Numbered from the stretch's first letter, positions 7,296-13,643 are shown. The stretch: 16,159 nt of DNA from an uncultured Erythrobacteraceae bacterium (GCA_950071875.1 CATMNW010000021.1:1-16159); one strand, 5' to 3'. Translations and numbers: made by a program. The notes: generated from the letters alone by a model not told the origin.

Positions 7296-8069
7296 TCACC
7301 GGATGAAATATCCGACGACGCCCCAGTCACTGCCCGATTTCGCGAGGACGACGGTCTCGACCGCACCTGCGGCTGACGCATAATCCGTGTCGAAGGTGAC
7401 GATGCGATACTCGCCCTTCGGCGCACCGGGGAGCGAGGCGGGTGCGTCGATGCCCTTCAGATTGCGGCTGATGACTTCACCGAGAGGCTGGCGTACCGGC
7501 GTGACCTGCTTGGCCCAAGCGTCGGCAGTCACCGCGGATTTGAACATCGGTCCGGCCTGCGCCCAACTTTCCTGATAATTGCCGGCATCGACGAGCTTGA
7601 TCCAGTCGCGCGCGGCGGTCTCCGCCTGTGTGCCCTGCTGCAAGGATGCCTCCATCTCGTCTTCTCCGGCGTCGTGCGATCCGGACGAGGTGGCGAGCAG
7701 GACTGCGGCGAGAATGGCTGTGAACATGAGTGTTCCTCCGATGATCCAAGCCACGCGGTTGCGGCGGCCCGGGGTTGCTGATGGCATCGGAGTATCGGTG
7801 GCGGTTGCAGCATCGGCCATCCCGATTTGCTCGGGCGCAGCATTTTGGGGGGCATTTTGCGGGCCTTCCGCCTCCTCCTCCCCCAAGATTCTTGCGGCCT
7901 CGCGGCTGCTCGCCACCCCAAGCTTCTTGCGGGCCTCGCGCAGATAGTCGTTTACCGTGTGGACCGACAGGTCGAGCTCGGCGGCGGCGGATTTGGCGGT
8001 ATGTCCTGCCAGCAGCAGCCGCAGGACTTCGCGCTCCCGATCCGTCAGCGAGGCGACCCCGTCTGCCAT
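7296..8069 (-). CDS. Membrane-anchored LuxR-type HTH regulator with C-terminal DUF4019 domain
   Basis: A 257-residue protein with three parts. Residues 6-63 form a GerE/LuxR helix-turn-helix (LTDREREVLRLLLAG, then AAELDLSVHTVNDYLREARKKLG). Residues 66-105 are an Ala/Pro/Glu-rich linker ending in RRNR. Residues 106-128 form a single transmembrane helix. Residues about 150-257 look like DUF4019 (W-x-K-L-V-D-A-G-N-Y, R-Q-P-L-G, R-N-L, ending in W-G-V-V-G-Y). The basic flank before the helix predicts a cytoplasmic DNA-binding end and a periplasmic DUF4019 end, so it may read an envelope signal the way ToxR/CadC-type proteins do (inference; the ligand is unknown). It has no receiver domain. It starts 2 nt after the gmk stop with no clear ribosome-binding site, so it probably depends on coupling to gmk. 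Confidence 0.85.
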   Translation of the reverse strand: MADGVASLTDREREVLRLLLAGHTAKSAAAELDLSVHTVNDYLREARKKLGVASSREAARILGEEEAEGPQNAPQNAAPEQIGMADAATATDTPMPSATPGRRNRVAWIIGGTLMFTAILAAVLLATSSGSHDAGEDEMEASLQQGTQAETAARDWIKLVDAGNYQESWAQAGPMFKSAVTADAWAKQVTPVRQPLGEVISRNLKGIDAPASLPGAPKGEYRIVTFDTDYASAAGAVETVVLAKSGSDWGVVGYFIR

Positions 8070-8071
8070 CG

Positions 8072-8734
8072 TCAGTTCATTAGTTCACGGACGAACGGGA
8101 TCAGTCCGGTCTGCCTCTGGCGCTTCATCCGCTCCGCGTCGAGAATTTCGCGCACCTTGGCGAAGCATGCGTCGACATCCTCGTTGATGACGACGTAGTC
8201 ATAAGCATCCCAGTGACTGATCTCGGCGCGGGCGCGTTCCATGCGTGCTTCGATAACCGCATCGCTGTCAGTGCCGCGCCCGCGGAGCCGGCGTTCCAGT
8301 TCCGCGATGGAAGGCGGCAGGATGAACACGCGCACCACGTCCTGCTGGTCCTTCTGGTACAATTGCTGTGTTCCCTGCCAGTCGATGTCGAACAGAAAAT
8401 CCTGGCCTTCCTTCAAGGCGTTGCGGATCGCGCCTTTTGGGGTGCCGTAACGGTGATCGAAGACATGCGCCCATTCGTAGAAGTCGTCTTCTTCCACCAT
8501 GCGATCGAAAGTCGCATCGTCCACGAAGCTGTAATGCACACCGTCGATTTCACCGGCCCGCGAGGGGCGCGTGGTCACGCTGACCGATAGCTTGATCTCG
8601 TCATCGGCAGCCAGCAGCATGCGGCTGATGGTCGTCTTGCCCGCGCCGCTTGGCGAAGACAGGATGAAAAGAAGGCCTCGCCGTTGAAGATTGGGGCGGG
8701 GGGACTGGGGTTGCGCGGTGGTGGAATCGGCCAT
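8072..8734 (-). CDS. gmk: Guanylate kinase
   Basis: A 220-residue guanylate kinase, which converts GMP + ATP to GDP + ADP in the cytoplasm. It shows the P-loop SPSGAGKTT (27-35), the GMP-binding stretch SVTTRPSRAGEIDGVHY with the conserved R-x-x-R-x-G-E pattern, FxEWAHVFDHRYGTPK-like sequence, and DIDWQG. The length is usual once an N-terminal lead of about 18 residues (Pro/Gln/Ser-rich) is allowed. The start is uncertain: ATG at 8734 has no clear ribosome-binding site, whereas an in-frame TTG at 8764 has AGGG six bases upstream and would add 10 residues. It lies between a conserved hypothetical gene and the LuxR-DUF4019 gene in one leftward operon. Confidence 0.95.
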   Translation of the reverse strand: MADSTTAQPQSPRPNLQRRGLLFILSSPSGAGKTTISRMLLAADDEIKLSVSVTTRPSRAGEIDGVHYSFVDDATFDRMVEEDDFYEWAHVFDHRYGTPKGAIRNALKEGQDFLFDIDWQGTQQLYQKDQQDVVRVFILPPSIAELERRLRGRGTDSDAVIEARMERARAEISHWDAYDYVVINEDVDACFAKVREILDAERMKRQRQTGLIPFVRELMN

Positions 8735-8788
8735 GCGCGCTGTTGGCGCATCGAGTGGTGGCAAATCAAGCCCTGCCGACAGGGAAAC

Positions 8789-9238
8789 TCAGATTGCGCT
8801 GTCGCTCCTGGCCTGCCTGCGCAGGGTCCGGTCGCCGGCAGCGCGCGACTTGCGTTTCGACTGGCTGCGATCGAACAGCACCTTGAGAGCAAGGCCCGTA
8901 CCGACGATCAACGCACCGGGTACGGACTTGGTAGCGACCTTGGTCACTCCGTAGGCTGCAAGCGTATGCACCAGGCTGCGGTTCTCGACCGCATCCTTTG
9001 CGAACTTGCTGCCGTACTGGCGTCCGAGGATGGCCTTTTCCATCGCCATGCGCGAAAGGCGTCCCGCACTACGCAGGGCAATGTCGTGAATGATGAGGTT
9101 GGTGGCCGCGTTCGTGCTGGGTCCGGGTACCTTGTGACGCTTGTCACGCAATCCATCGGGCGCCTGCGCGATCGTTTCGCCGACCACGTCGGTCAGGTGG
9201 TTCGGTTTGTCTTCGTCGGTAAGACCCAGTTTAGCCAT
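8789..9238 (-). CDS. Conserved hypothetical protein, possible membrane-associated C-terminus
   Basis: I do not recognise a named family in this 149-residue protein. Residues 1-40 are polar, 45-104 look helical with many Ala/Arg/Lys (NAATNLIIHDIALRSAGRL, then RQYGSKFAKDAVENRSLV), 105-122 are hydrophobic (SVPGALIVGTGLALKVLF), and the tail 124-149 is strongly basic. The SVPGALIVGTGLALKVLFDRS segment resembles short proteins I have seen in sphingomonads, but I cannot name the family. It could be a small inner-membrane or membrane-peripheral protein with a cytoplasmic basic end. It lies between sspB and gmk in the same operon, 32 nt after sspB, with a hairpin in the gap and only a weak ribosome-binding site. 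Confidence 0.75.
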   Translation of the reverse strand: MAKLGLTDEDKPNHLTDVVGETIAQAPDGLRDKRHKVPGPSTNAATNLIIHDIALRSAGRLSRMAMEKAILGRQYGSKFAKDAVENRSLVHTLAAYGVTKVATKSVPGALIVGTGLALKVLFDRSQSKRKSRAAGDRTLRRQARSDSAI

Positions 9239-9252
9239 GTACTGCCCCGTTT

Positions 9253-9268
9253 GCCGGGAAAGCCCGGC
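9253..9268 (-). other. Intercistronic hairpin between sspB and the hypothetical gene
   Basis: A perfect 6-bp stem GCCGGG/CCCGGC with a 4-nt loop, two bases after the sspB stop and 14 nt before the next ATG on the minus strand. There is no U-tract, so it is more likely an mRNA-processing or partial-attenuation element than a full terminator. Confidence 0.45.
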
Positions 9269-9270
9269 GA

Positions 9271-9774
9271 TTATTTCTTCCGGCCGAAATCGACCGTAAC
9301 GACATTCGAGCCGTCTTCCGCACCTTCAACGGCTTCGCCGCCCGACTGTTCCGTTCCATCGTTTTCGGGATGCTCGGTCGAGGCTGGTGCCATGTCGGCA
9401 ACCGTAGCCTGGAACTGCAGGCCGAAATCCACGGCCGGATCGACGAACTGGGTGATCGCGGCGTAAGGTATGTCGAGTTCCGCGGGCACCTGGTTGAAGG
9501 AAAGGCCCACCGCAAAGCCATCTTCCCTGACATTCAGGTTCCAGAACTTGTTCTGGAGCACGATGGTCATCTCGTCCGGGAACCGTTCGCGCAGGCTGTC
9601 GGGGATGGTGACCCCCGGGGCGTGTGTCTTGAACGTGATGTAGAAATGATGCGCGCCGGGCAGTTCGCTGCCGCCGTCTTCGATTTCGCCGAGCACGCGG
9701 CCAACCACTGCGCGCAGGGCTTCCTGCACGATGGAATCGTAAGGGATCAGGCTGTCGGGCGTCTCGTCGTCCAT
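9271..9774 (-). CDS. sspB: SspB-like ClpXP adaptor protein (alphaproteobacterial type)
   Basis: A 167-residue protein with the SspB fold signature of the alphaproteobacterial branch: IPYDSIVQEALRAVVGRVL at 10-28, HFYITFKTHAPGV, VLQNKFWNLNV and FAVGLSFNQVPAELDIPYAAI. The segment after about residue 130 is an acidic, low-complexity linker, and the protein ends in NVVTVDFGRKK, which fits the short C-terminal ClpX-binding tail of this family. Its role is to tether ssrA-tagged and other substrates and deliver them to the ClpXP protease in the cytoplasm. It is first in a leftward operon with a hypothetical gene, gmk and a LuxR-type gene. Its ATG lies very close to a candidate -10 element, with no ribosome-binding site (see the promoter entry). 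Confidence 0.92.
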   Translation of the reverse strand: MDDETPDSLIPYDSIVQEALRAVVGRVLGEIEDGGSELPGAHHFYITFKTHAPGVTIPDSLRERFPDEMTIVLQNKFWNLNVREDGFAVGLSFNQVPAELDIPYAAITQFVDPAVDFGLQFQATVADMAPASTEHPENDGTEQSGGEAVEGAEDGSNVVTVDFGRKK

Positions 9775-9780
9775 GGCCCG

Positions 9781-9810
9781 CTAGGTGGGGCCACGCGGCG
9801 TCGTGGTCAA
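9781..9810 (-). promoter_or_regulatory. Candidate sspB promoter, near-leaderless
   Basis: On the minus strand: TTGACC (9810-9805), an 18-nt spacer, ACCTAG (9786-9781), then CGGGCC and the ATG at 9774. With start-site spacing of about 7 nt the transcript would begin at or beside the ATG, which agrees with the lack of a Shine-Dalgarno sequence. Confidence 0.4.
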
Positions 9811-9823
9811 GCGCTTTAAGCGC
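9811..9823. repeat. Inverted repeat in the sspB/hisB divergent region
   Basis: GCGCTT, T, AAGCGC: a perfect 6-bp inverted repeat around a single central base. It abuts the sspB -35 element and lies upstream of hisB, so it could be an operator for either gene; no known consensus was recognised. Confidence 0.35.
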
Positions 9824-9852
9824 GGCTTTACCCTGCAAACAGGTGCATTTTC

Positions 9853-9879
9853 TTGCGCCCTGCGCTTCGCGCCTATAGC
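9853..9879 (+). promoter_or_regulatory. Candidate hisB promoter, near-leaderless
   Basis: A good -10 candidate TATAGC (9874-9879) ends only 9 nt before the hisB ATG. TTGCGC (9853-9858) is a possible -35 but the 15-nt spacer is short, so the -35 assignment is weak. No ribosome-binding site precedes the ATG beyond a GCGGGG. Confidence 0.3.
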
Positions 9880-9888
9880 GGGGCTGCC

Positions 9889-10482
9889 ATGCGTACAGGC
9901 CGTATCGAACGAAACACCGCGGAAACGAAGATTCTGGTCGAGGTCGATCTCGACGGGTCGGGGACCTATGACGTCTCGACCGGCATCGGGTTTCTCGATC
10001 ACATGGTCGAACAGGTGGCGAAACACTCCTTGATCGACATAACGATGAAGGTGGACGGCGACCTGCATGTCGACCAGCACCACACCACCGAAGACAGCGC
10101 GCTGGCATTGGGGCAGGCGCTCGCCCAGGCGCTGGGCGACAAGGGCGGCATCACGCGTTACGGCCATGCCTATTCGCCGATGGACGAAACGCTGGCGCGC
10201 GTCGCGCTCGATATTTCGGGGCGGCCCTATTTCGTATGGAAGGCGGGCTTCAGTCAGGAAAAGCTGGGCGAATGGGATACCGAGCTGATCGAGCACTGGT
10301 TCCATTCCGTCGCGCAGACCTGCGGGCTGACGCTGCACATCGAACTGCTCTACGGCACCAATAACCATCACATCTGCGAAAGCATCTACAAGGGTTTCGC
10401 CCGCGCCATGCGGATCGCCTGCGATATCGACCCGCGCAAGGGTGGCGCAATCCCCAGTACCAAGGGGCAGCTTGGTGGCTGA
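9889..10482 (+). CDS. hisB: Imidazoleglycerol-phosphate dehydratase
   Basis: A 197-residue monofunctional HisB catalysing the sixth step of histidine synthesis: imidazoleglycerol phosphate to imidazoleacetol phosphate plus water. The two internally related halves are visible with their metal-binding motifs: GIGFLDHM (32-39) and DQHHTTED (62-69) in the first half, EHWFHS and NNHHICES in the second. These His/Glu residues bind the catalytic Mn(II) pair. The ATG at 9889 (MRTGRIERNTAET) matches the family's usual N-terminus; an upstream TTG at 9853 would add 12 residues overlapping the presumed promoter. It is first gene of hisBHAF. Its 3' end overlaps the start of hisH by 8 bases. Confidence 0.97.
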   Translation: MRTGRIERNTAETKILVEVDLDGSGTYDVSTGIGFLDHMVEQVAKHSLIDITMKVDGDLHVDQHHTTEDSALALGQALAQALGDKGGITRYGHAYSPMDETLARVALDISGRPYFVWKAGFSQEKLGEWDTELIEHWFHSVAQTCGLTLHIELLYGTNNHHICESIYKGFARAMRIACDIDPRKGGAIPSTKGQLGG

Positions 10483-11101
10483 AGTCACCGCGTTGATCGA
10501 TTACGGCGCGGGCAATCTCCATTCTGTCGAGAATGCGCTGCGCAAGGTCGGGGCCAGGGTGAAGGTCACCGCCGATCCCGATGTGGTGCGCGCGGCGGAC
10601 CGGATCGTGTTGCCCGGTGTCGGCAGTTTCAAGGCCTGCGCCGAAGGTCTTCGCGCAGAAGATGGCGTCATAGATGCGATGCACGAAAGGGTGTTCGTGG
10701 GTGGGGCGCCGTTCCTCGGCATCTGCGTGGGCATGCAATTGCTGGCAACGCGCGGGCTGGAGCATGGCGAAACGCCGGGTCTCGGCTGGATCGACGGCAC
10801 CGTGCGCCTGATCGAGCCGACCGACACCAGCGTGAAGGTCCCGCACATGGGCTGGAACGATGTCGCCCCCATGCCGCATGCGCGCGGGCATGACGTGGTG
10901 GCCCAGGGTGAAGCGTATTTCCTCCATTCCTACCATTTCAAGGCGCGACATCACGAAGATGTGCTGGCCATGACCGACCACGGCGGCGGACTGGTCGCAG
11001 CCATCGGCCGCGACAATCTGGTCGGTGTCCAGTACCACCCCGAAAAGAGCCAGGCCTACGGGCTCGACCTGCTAGCGAAGTTCCTGGAGTGGAAACCGTG
11101 A
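10475..11101 (+). CDS. hisH: Imidazole glycerol phosphate synthase, glutaminase subunit
   Basis: A 208-residue class I glutamine amidotransferase that hydrolyses glutamine and channels ammonia to HisF, making imidazoleglycerol phosphate and AICAR from PRFAR. Motifs: LIDYGAGNLHSV (7-18), the oxyanion strand with PGVGSF (47-52), nucleophile C84 in GICVGMQLL, and the H188/E190 pair in YHPEKS. GTG at 10475 is the preferred start because AAGGGG lies 8 nt upstream and the translation then begins at the family's conserved N-terminus; TTG at 10472 is possible. The start lies inside the end of hisB and the stop overlaps the hisA start, so translation of the whole set is coupled. Confidence 0.96.
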   Translation: MAEVTALIDYGAGNLHSVENALRKVGARVKVTADPDVVRAADRIVLPGVGSFKACAEGLRAEDGVIDAMHERVFVGGAPFLGICVGMQLLATRGLEHGETPGLGWIDGTVRLIEPTDTSVKVPHMGWNDVAPMPHARGHDVVAQGEAYFLHSYHFKARHHEDVLAMTDHGGGLVAAIGRDNLVGVQYHPEKSQAYGLDLLAKFLEWKP

Positions 11102-11826
11102 TCGTTTTTCCCGCAATCGACCTCAAGGGCGGCGAAGTCGTGCGCCTTGCGGAAGGCGATATGGACCGGGCCACCGTCTATGGCGATGATCCTGCAGCTC
11201 AGGCGAAGCTGTTCGCCGGTGCAGGGGCGGACCACCTGCATGTCGTCGACCTCGATGGCTCCTTCGCCGGTTCCGCGCGCAACCGCGAGGCGGTCGAGGA
11301 GATCGTCACCGCATTCCCGGGCCGCGTCCAGCTTGGCGGCGGCATTCGCAAGCGCGAGGATGTCGAAGGCTGGTTCGATGCCGGCGTGGCGCGCGTCGTC
11401 ATGGGCTCGGCAGCTTTGAAGGATCCCGAATTCGTCAAGGACATGGCCCGCGCCCATCCTGGCGGCGTGGTCGTGGCTGTCGATGCCAGGGACGGCATGG
11501 TCGCGACCGAAGGCTGGGCGGACGTTTCCGATGTACCGGTCATCGACCTTGCGCGCCGGTTCGAGGATGCAGGCGTAACCAGCCTGCTGTTTACCGACAT
11601 CGGCCGCGACGGCCTGCTGAAAGGCGTCAATCTCGAAGCGACGGTGGGCCTTGCCCGGCAGGTCGATATTCCGGTGATTGCCAGTGGCGGGGTTGCCGGG
11701 ATCGAGGATATCGAAGCGCTCGCCGCTGCCGCCCATGAGGGTATCGAGGGGGTCATTACCGGCCGCGCGCTGTACGATGGTCGTCTGGACCTTGGCGAAG
11801 CGCTGGCGAGAGCGAACCGCGCATGA
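11098..11826 (+). CDS. hisA: ProFAR isomerase (1-(5-phosphoribosyl)-5-[(5-phosphoribosylamino)methylideneamino]imidazole-4-carboxamide isomerase)
   Basis: A 242-residue TIM barrel for the fourth step of histidine synthesis, the Amadori rearrangement of ProFAR to PRFAR. It begins MIVFPAIDLKGG, with catalytic base D8, and has the second catalytic Asp in VDARDG (D129). The two half-barrel phosphate sites are seen as LGGGIR (79-84) and IASGGV near the C-terminus. GTG at 11098 overlaps the hisH TGA (GTGA) and has GGAG eight bases upstream; an in-frame GTG at 11089 would add three residues not usual in the family. Its TGA overlaps the hisF ATG (ATGA). It lies between hisH and hisF, the standard order. 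Confidence 0.96.
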   Translation: MIVFPAIDLKGGEVVRLAEGDMDRATVYGDDPAAQAKLFAGAGADHLHVVDLDGSFAGSARNREAVEEIVTAFPGRVQLGGGIRKREDVEGWFDAGVARVVMGSAALKDPEFVKDMARAHPGGVVVAVDARDGMVATEGWADVSDVPVIDLARRFEDAGVTSLLFTDIGRDGLLKGVNLEATVGLARQVDIPVIASGGVAGIEDIEALAAAAHEGIEGVITGRALYDGRLDLGEALARANRA

Positions 11827-12593
11827 CCGTTCGTGTCCGGGTCATCCCCTGCCTCGATGTGCGCGACGGGCGCGTTGTGAAGGGCGTCAATTTCGTCGAT
11901 CTCAAGGATGCCGGCGATCCGGTCGAACAGGCGCAGGCCTATGATGCGGCCGGCGCGGACGAGCTGTGCTTCCTCGACATCTCTGCAAGCCATGAAGGGC
12001 GCGGGACGCTCCTGGACATGGTTCGCCGCACTGCCGAGGTGTGTTTCATGCCGCTGACCGTGGGCGGCGGGGTGCGCAGCGTGGAAGATGCCCGCGCGCT
12101 ATTGCTCGCAGGTGCCGACAAGGTTGCCGTGAATTCCGCTGCGGTCAGCCGCCCCGAACTGGTGCGGGAGATAGCCGAGAAATTCGGCAGCCAGTGTGTT
12201 GTCGCCAGCGTCGATGCGCGCGCTTCGACCAGCGGCGATGTCCGCGGCTGGGAAATCTACACGCATGGCGGGCGCAAGCCGACCGGGATCGACGCGGTCG
12301 AACACGCCGTGCGCCTGGCGGAGCTCGGCGCGGGCGAATTGCTCGTCACCTCGATGGATGGGGACGGGACGAAGCGAGGTTACGACCTCGAACTCACCCG
12401 CACGATCGCTGATGCGGTGCGTGTGCCCGTGATCGCCAGCGGCGGCGTCGGGACGCTGGACCACCTCGTCGCGGGCGTGACCGAGGGCCATGCGAGTGCG
12501 GTTCTCGCTGCATCGATCTTTCATTTCGGCCAGCACAGCATTGCCGATGCGCATGCGGCCCTGCGGGCTGCAGGGCTTCCAGCGAGGGGGTAG
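11823..12593 (+). CDS. hisF: Imidazole glycerol phosphate synthase, cyclase subunit
   Basis: A 256-residue TIM barrel, partner of HisH, using ammonia to split PRFAR into imidazoleglycerol phosphate and AICAR. Catalytic aspartates are visible as D12 in IPCLDVRDGRVVKG and D131 in VASVDARAS. Phosphate-binding loops appear as VGGGVR (80-85) and IASGGVG. Length is normal. The ATG overlaps the hisA stop by four bases (ATGA). It is closely related in sequence to HisA, as expected for the two barrels that arose by duplication. It ends the tightly packed hisBHAF block; a hairpin and two very small reading frames follow before hisE. Confidence 0.97.
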   Translation: MTVRVRVIPCLDVRDGRVVKGVNFVDLKDAGDPVEQAQAYDAAGADELCFLDISASHEGRGTLLDMVRRTAEVCFMPLTVGGGVRSVEDARALLLAGADKVAVNSAAVSRPELVREIAEKFGSQCVVASVDARASTSGDVRGWEIYTHGGRKPTGIDAVEHAVRLAELGAGELLVTSMDGDGTKRGYDLELTRTIADAVRVPVIASGGVGTLDHLVAGVTEGHASAVLAASIFHFGQHSIADAHAALRAAGLPARG

Positions 12594-12600
12594 GGCCGGA

Positions 12601-12617
12601 TGTCCCGGCGCGGGACA
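12601..12617 (+). other. Hairpin downstream of hisF
   Basis: TGTCCC and GGGACA form a perfect 6-bp stem around a 5-nt GGCGC loop, 7 nt after the hisF stop. There is no U-tract; instead the AGGAG ribosome-binding site of the following mini-ORF starts 5 nt later. It could be a partial terminator or could control access to that site. Confidence 0.45.
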
Positions 12618-12632
12618 GGCCAGGAGCGCTTC

Positions 12633-12671
12633 ATGCCAACCATATTCACTTTTGTTAATTCACCGGCGTGA
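12633..12671 (+). CDS. 12-codon mini-ORF, possible leader peptide
   Basis: ATG at 12633 is preceded by a textbook AGGAG (12622-12626) at 7-nt spacing. It encodes MPTIFTFVNSPA and stops at TGA 12669-12671. That stop overlaps the GTG (12668-12670) of the next small frame as GTGA, the same coupling used at hisH-hisA. It has no run of histidine codons, so it is not a classical his leader. It may serve mainly to bring ribosomes to the downstream small gene, whose GTG lacks its own binding site. Its DNA is notably AT-rich for this region. No homology was recognised. Confidence 0.35.
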   Translation: MPTIFTFVNSPA

Positions 12672-12829
12672 GCAGCCAGTTCATTTCCTTGGCGGCGCAA
12701 TTCGCCGATCTTGCCGGTCCGCAGGGCATTGCCGCACGCCTTGCCGAACCGAGCGGTCTTGCGCTCGTCACGGTCGGCCTTCTGGGTGTGCTGGTCGGAC
12801 GCTTCGTGATGGGGCGCAACTCCGATTGA
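12668..12829 (+). CDS. Small single-TM protein with PEP-CTERM-like C-terminus
   Basis: A 53-residue frame starting at GTG, with an in-frame TAA 12 nt upstream that excludes an earlier start. Residues 1-25 are mildly amphipathic (SSQFISLAAQFADLAG). Residues about 26-49 read LAEPSGLALVTVGLLGVLVG and then RFVMGR, that is, an EP motif, a membrane helix and a basic end. That order is the layout of a PEP-CTERM sorting signal, but it has AEP rather than PEP and there is no N-terminal signal peptide, so an ordinary small membrane protein is equally possible. It is coupled by GTGA to the mini-ORF and sits between hisF and hisE. Its TGA lies inside the candidate -35 of hisE. Confidence 0.55.
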   Translation: MSSQFISLAAQFADLAGPQGIAARLAEPSGLALVTVGLLGVLVGRFVMGRNSD

Positions 12830-12855
12830 CGCTGTGGGCGCAGGCCGTGCATAGC
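12826..12855 (+). promoter_or_regulatory. Candidate hisE promoter, near-leaderless
   Basis: TTGACG (12826-12831), 18 nt, CATAGC (12850-12855), followed 8 nt later by the hisE ATG at 12864. The expected start site (about 7 nt after the -10) would fall within two bases of the ATG. No ribosome-binding site is present. The -35 overlaps the stop codon of the preceding small gene. Confidence 0.45.
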
Positions 12856-12863
12856 GCGGCCCC

Positions 12864-13178
12864 ATGGATACGCTGACCCGTCTCGAACAAACCATCGTCC
12901 AGCGCCGCGCCGCCGATCCTTCGGCCAGCTATGTGGCAAGCCTGCATGCCAAAGGGATGCCGCAAATCGCGCGCAAGCTTGGCGAAGAAGGGGTGGAGGC
13001 ATCCATAGCCATGCTGTCCGGCGGGCGTGAGGAACTGGTCGGGGAAGCTGCCGACCTGGTGTTTCATCTGCTGGTGGCGCTGAATGCCCGCGACATAGCC
13101 TTCGACGATGTGCTGACCGAACTGGACCGGCGCGAAGGCCGGTCGGGCATCGATGAAAAAGCCGCGAGGAAATCCTGA
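12864..13178 (+). CDS. hisE: Phosphoribosyl-ATP pyrophosphatase
   Basis: A 104-residue HisE for the second step of histidine synthesis, hydrolysing phosphoribosyl-ATP to phosphoribosyl-AMP and pyrophosphate. It shows the alpha-helical MazG-like fold signature: SYVASLHAKGMPQIARKLGEE in outline, with E41/E42 and E45 of GEEGVE, then E57/E61 and D64 of ELVGEAADLVFHLLV as the Mg-binding acidic residues. It is a stand-alone enzyme, not fused to HisI, as is usual in alphaproteobacteria. It follows hisBHAF after a 270-nt interval holding two small frames, and its TGA overlaps the ATG of hinT by one base. Confidence 0.95.
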   Translation: MDTLTRLEQTIVQRRAADPSASYVASLHAKGMPQIARKLGEEGVEASIAMLSGGREELVGEAADLVFHLLVALNARDIAFDDVLTELDRREGRSGIDEKAARKS

Positions 13179-13561
13179 TGCCGATCGACCCGACGCAGCC
13201 GTATGACGACAACAATATCTTCGCAAAGATCCTGCGCGGCGAAATTCCGTCCAGCACCGTCTATGAAGACGACTGGGCACTCGCTTTCGAAGACATCAAT
13301 CCGCAGGCCGAAATCCATATCCTCGTGATCCCGAAAGGGCGCTATGTCAGCTGGGACGACTTCAGCGAGAAGGCCGACGCGGACGAGATCGCCGGCTTCG
13401 TGCGGGCGGTCGGCATTGTGGCGCGGGACAAGGGTCTGGTCGAGCCGGGCTACCGGATGATGGCGAATATCGGGGCACATGGCGGGCAGGAAGTCCCGCA
13501 TCTGCATGTCCACCTGTTCGGCGGCGAGCCACTGGGGCCGATGATCTGGAAGCGGGGGTAA
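13178..13561 (+). CDS. hinT: HIT-family (HinT-like) nucleotide hydrolase
   Basis: A 127-residue histidine-triad protein. The triad is HLHVHLFGG (H108, H110, H112), with the usual start NNIFAKILRGEIPSSTVYEDD and the FxDINPQAxxHILVIPK strand. HinT-type enzymes hydrolyse nucleoside phosphoramidates and aminoacyl-adenylates in the cytoplasm. It is coupled to hisE by a TGATG overlap; the hisE-hinT pair is a common alphaproteobacterial arrangement. It is the last gene of the histidine block; the 146 nt after it hold the rpmJ promoter. Confidence 0.94.
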   Translation: MPIDPTQPYDDNNIFAKILRGEIPSSTVYEDDWALAFEDINPQAEIHILVIPKGRYVSWDDFSEKADADEIAGFVRAVGIVARDKGLVEPGYRMMANIGAHGGQEVPHLHVHLFGGEPLGPMIWKRG

Positions 13562-13615
13562 GCGACGTTAATCGCGGAGTGTCGCCGCAAGTCGATGACG
13601 CTTCCCCGAAAAAGG

Positions 13616-13643
13616 TTGACCGAATCCCCCCTCGCCGTTATCC
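13616..13643 (+). promoter_or_regulatory. rpmJ promoter
   Basis: TTGACC (13616-13621), 16 nt, TTATCC (13638-13643). Transcription would start near 13650, giving a leader of about 58 nt before rpmJ. This is the clearest housekeeping-type promoter in the window and fits a ribosomal protein gene transcribed on its own. Confidence 0.5.

Noticed and set aside
9853..9888. Upstream TTG start for hisB, adding 12 residues
   Set aside because: The extra residues are not part of the HisB family and would overlap the likely -10 element; the ATG at 9889 gives the usual N-terminus.
11089..11097. Earlier GTG start for hisA
   Set aside because: Family proteins begin MIxFPAIDLKGG, which is given by the GTG at 11098, placed correctly after GGAG and overlapping the hisH stop.
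12490..12876. 128-codon frame crossing the hisF-hisE gap
   Set aside because: It overlaps the hisF end in another frame, has Cys/Arg/Ser-rich translation typical of shadows, and no ribosome-binding site; the small frames at 12633 and 12668 fit the signals better.
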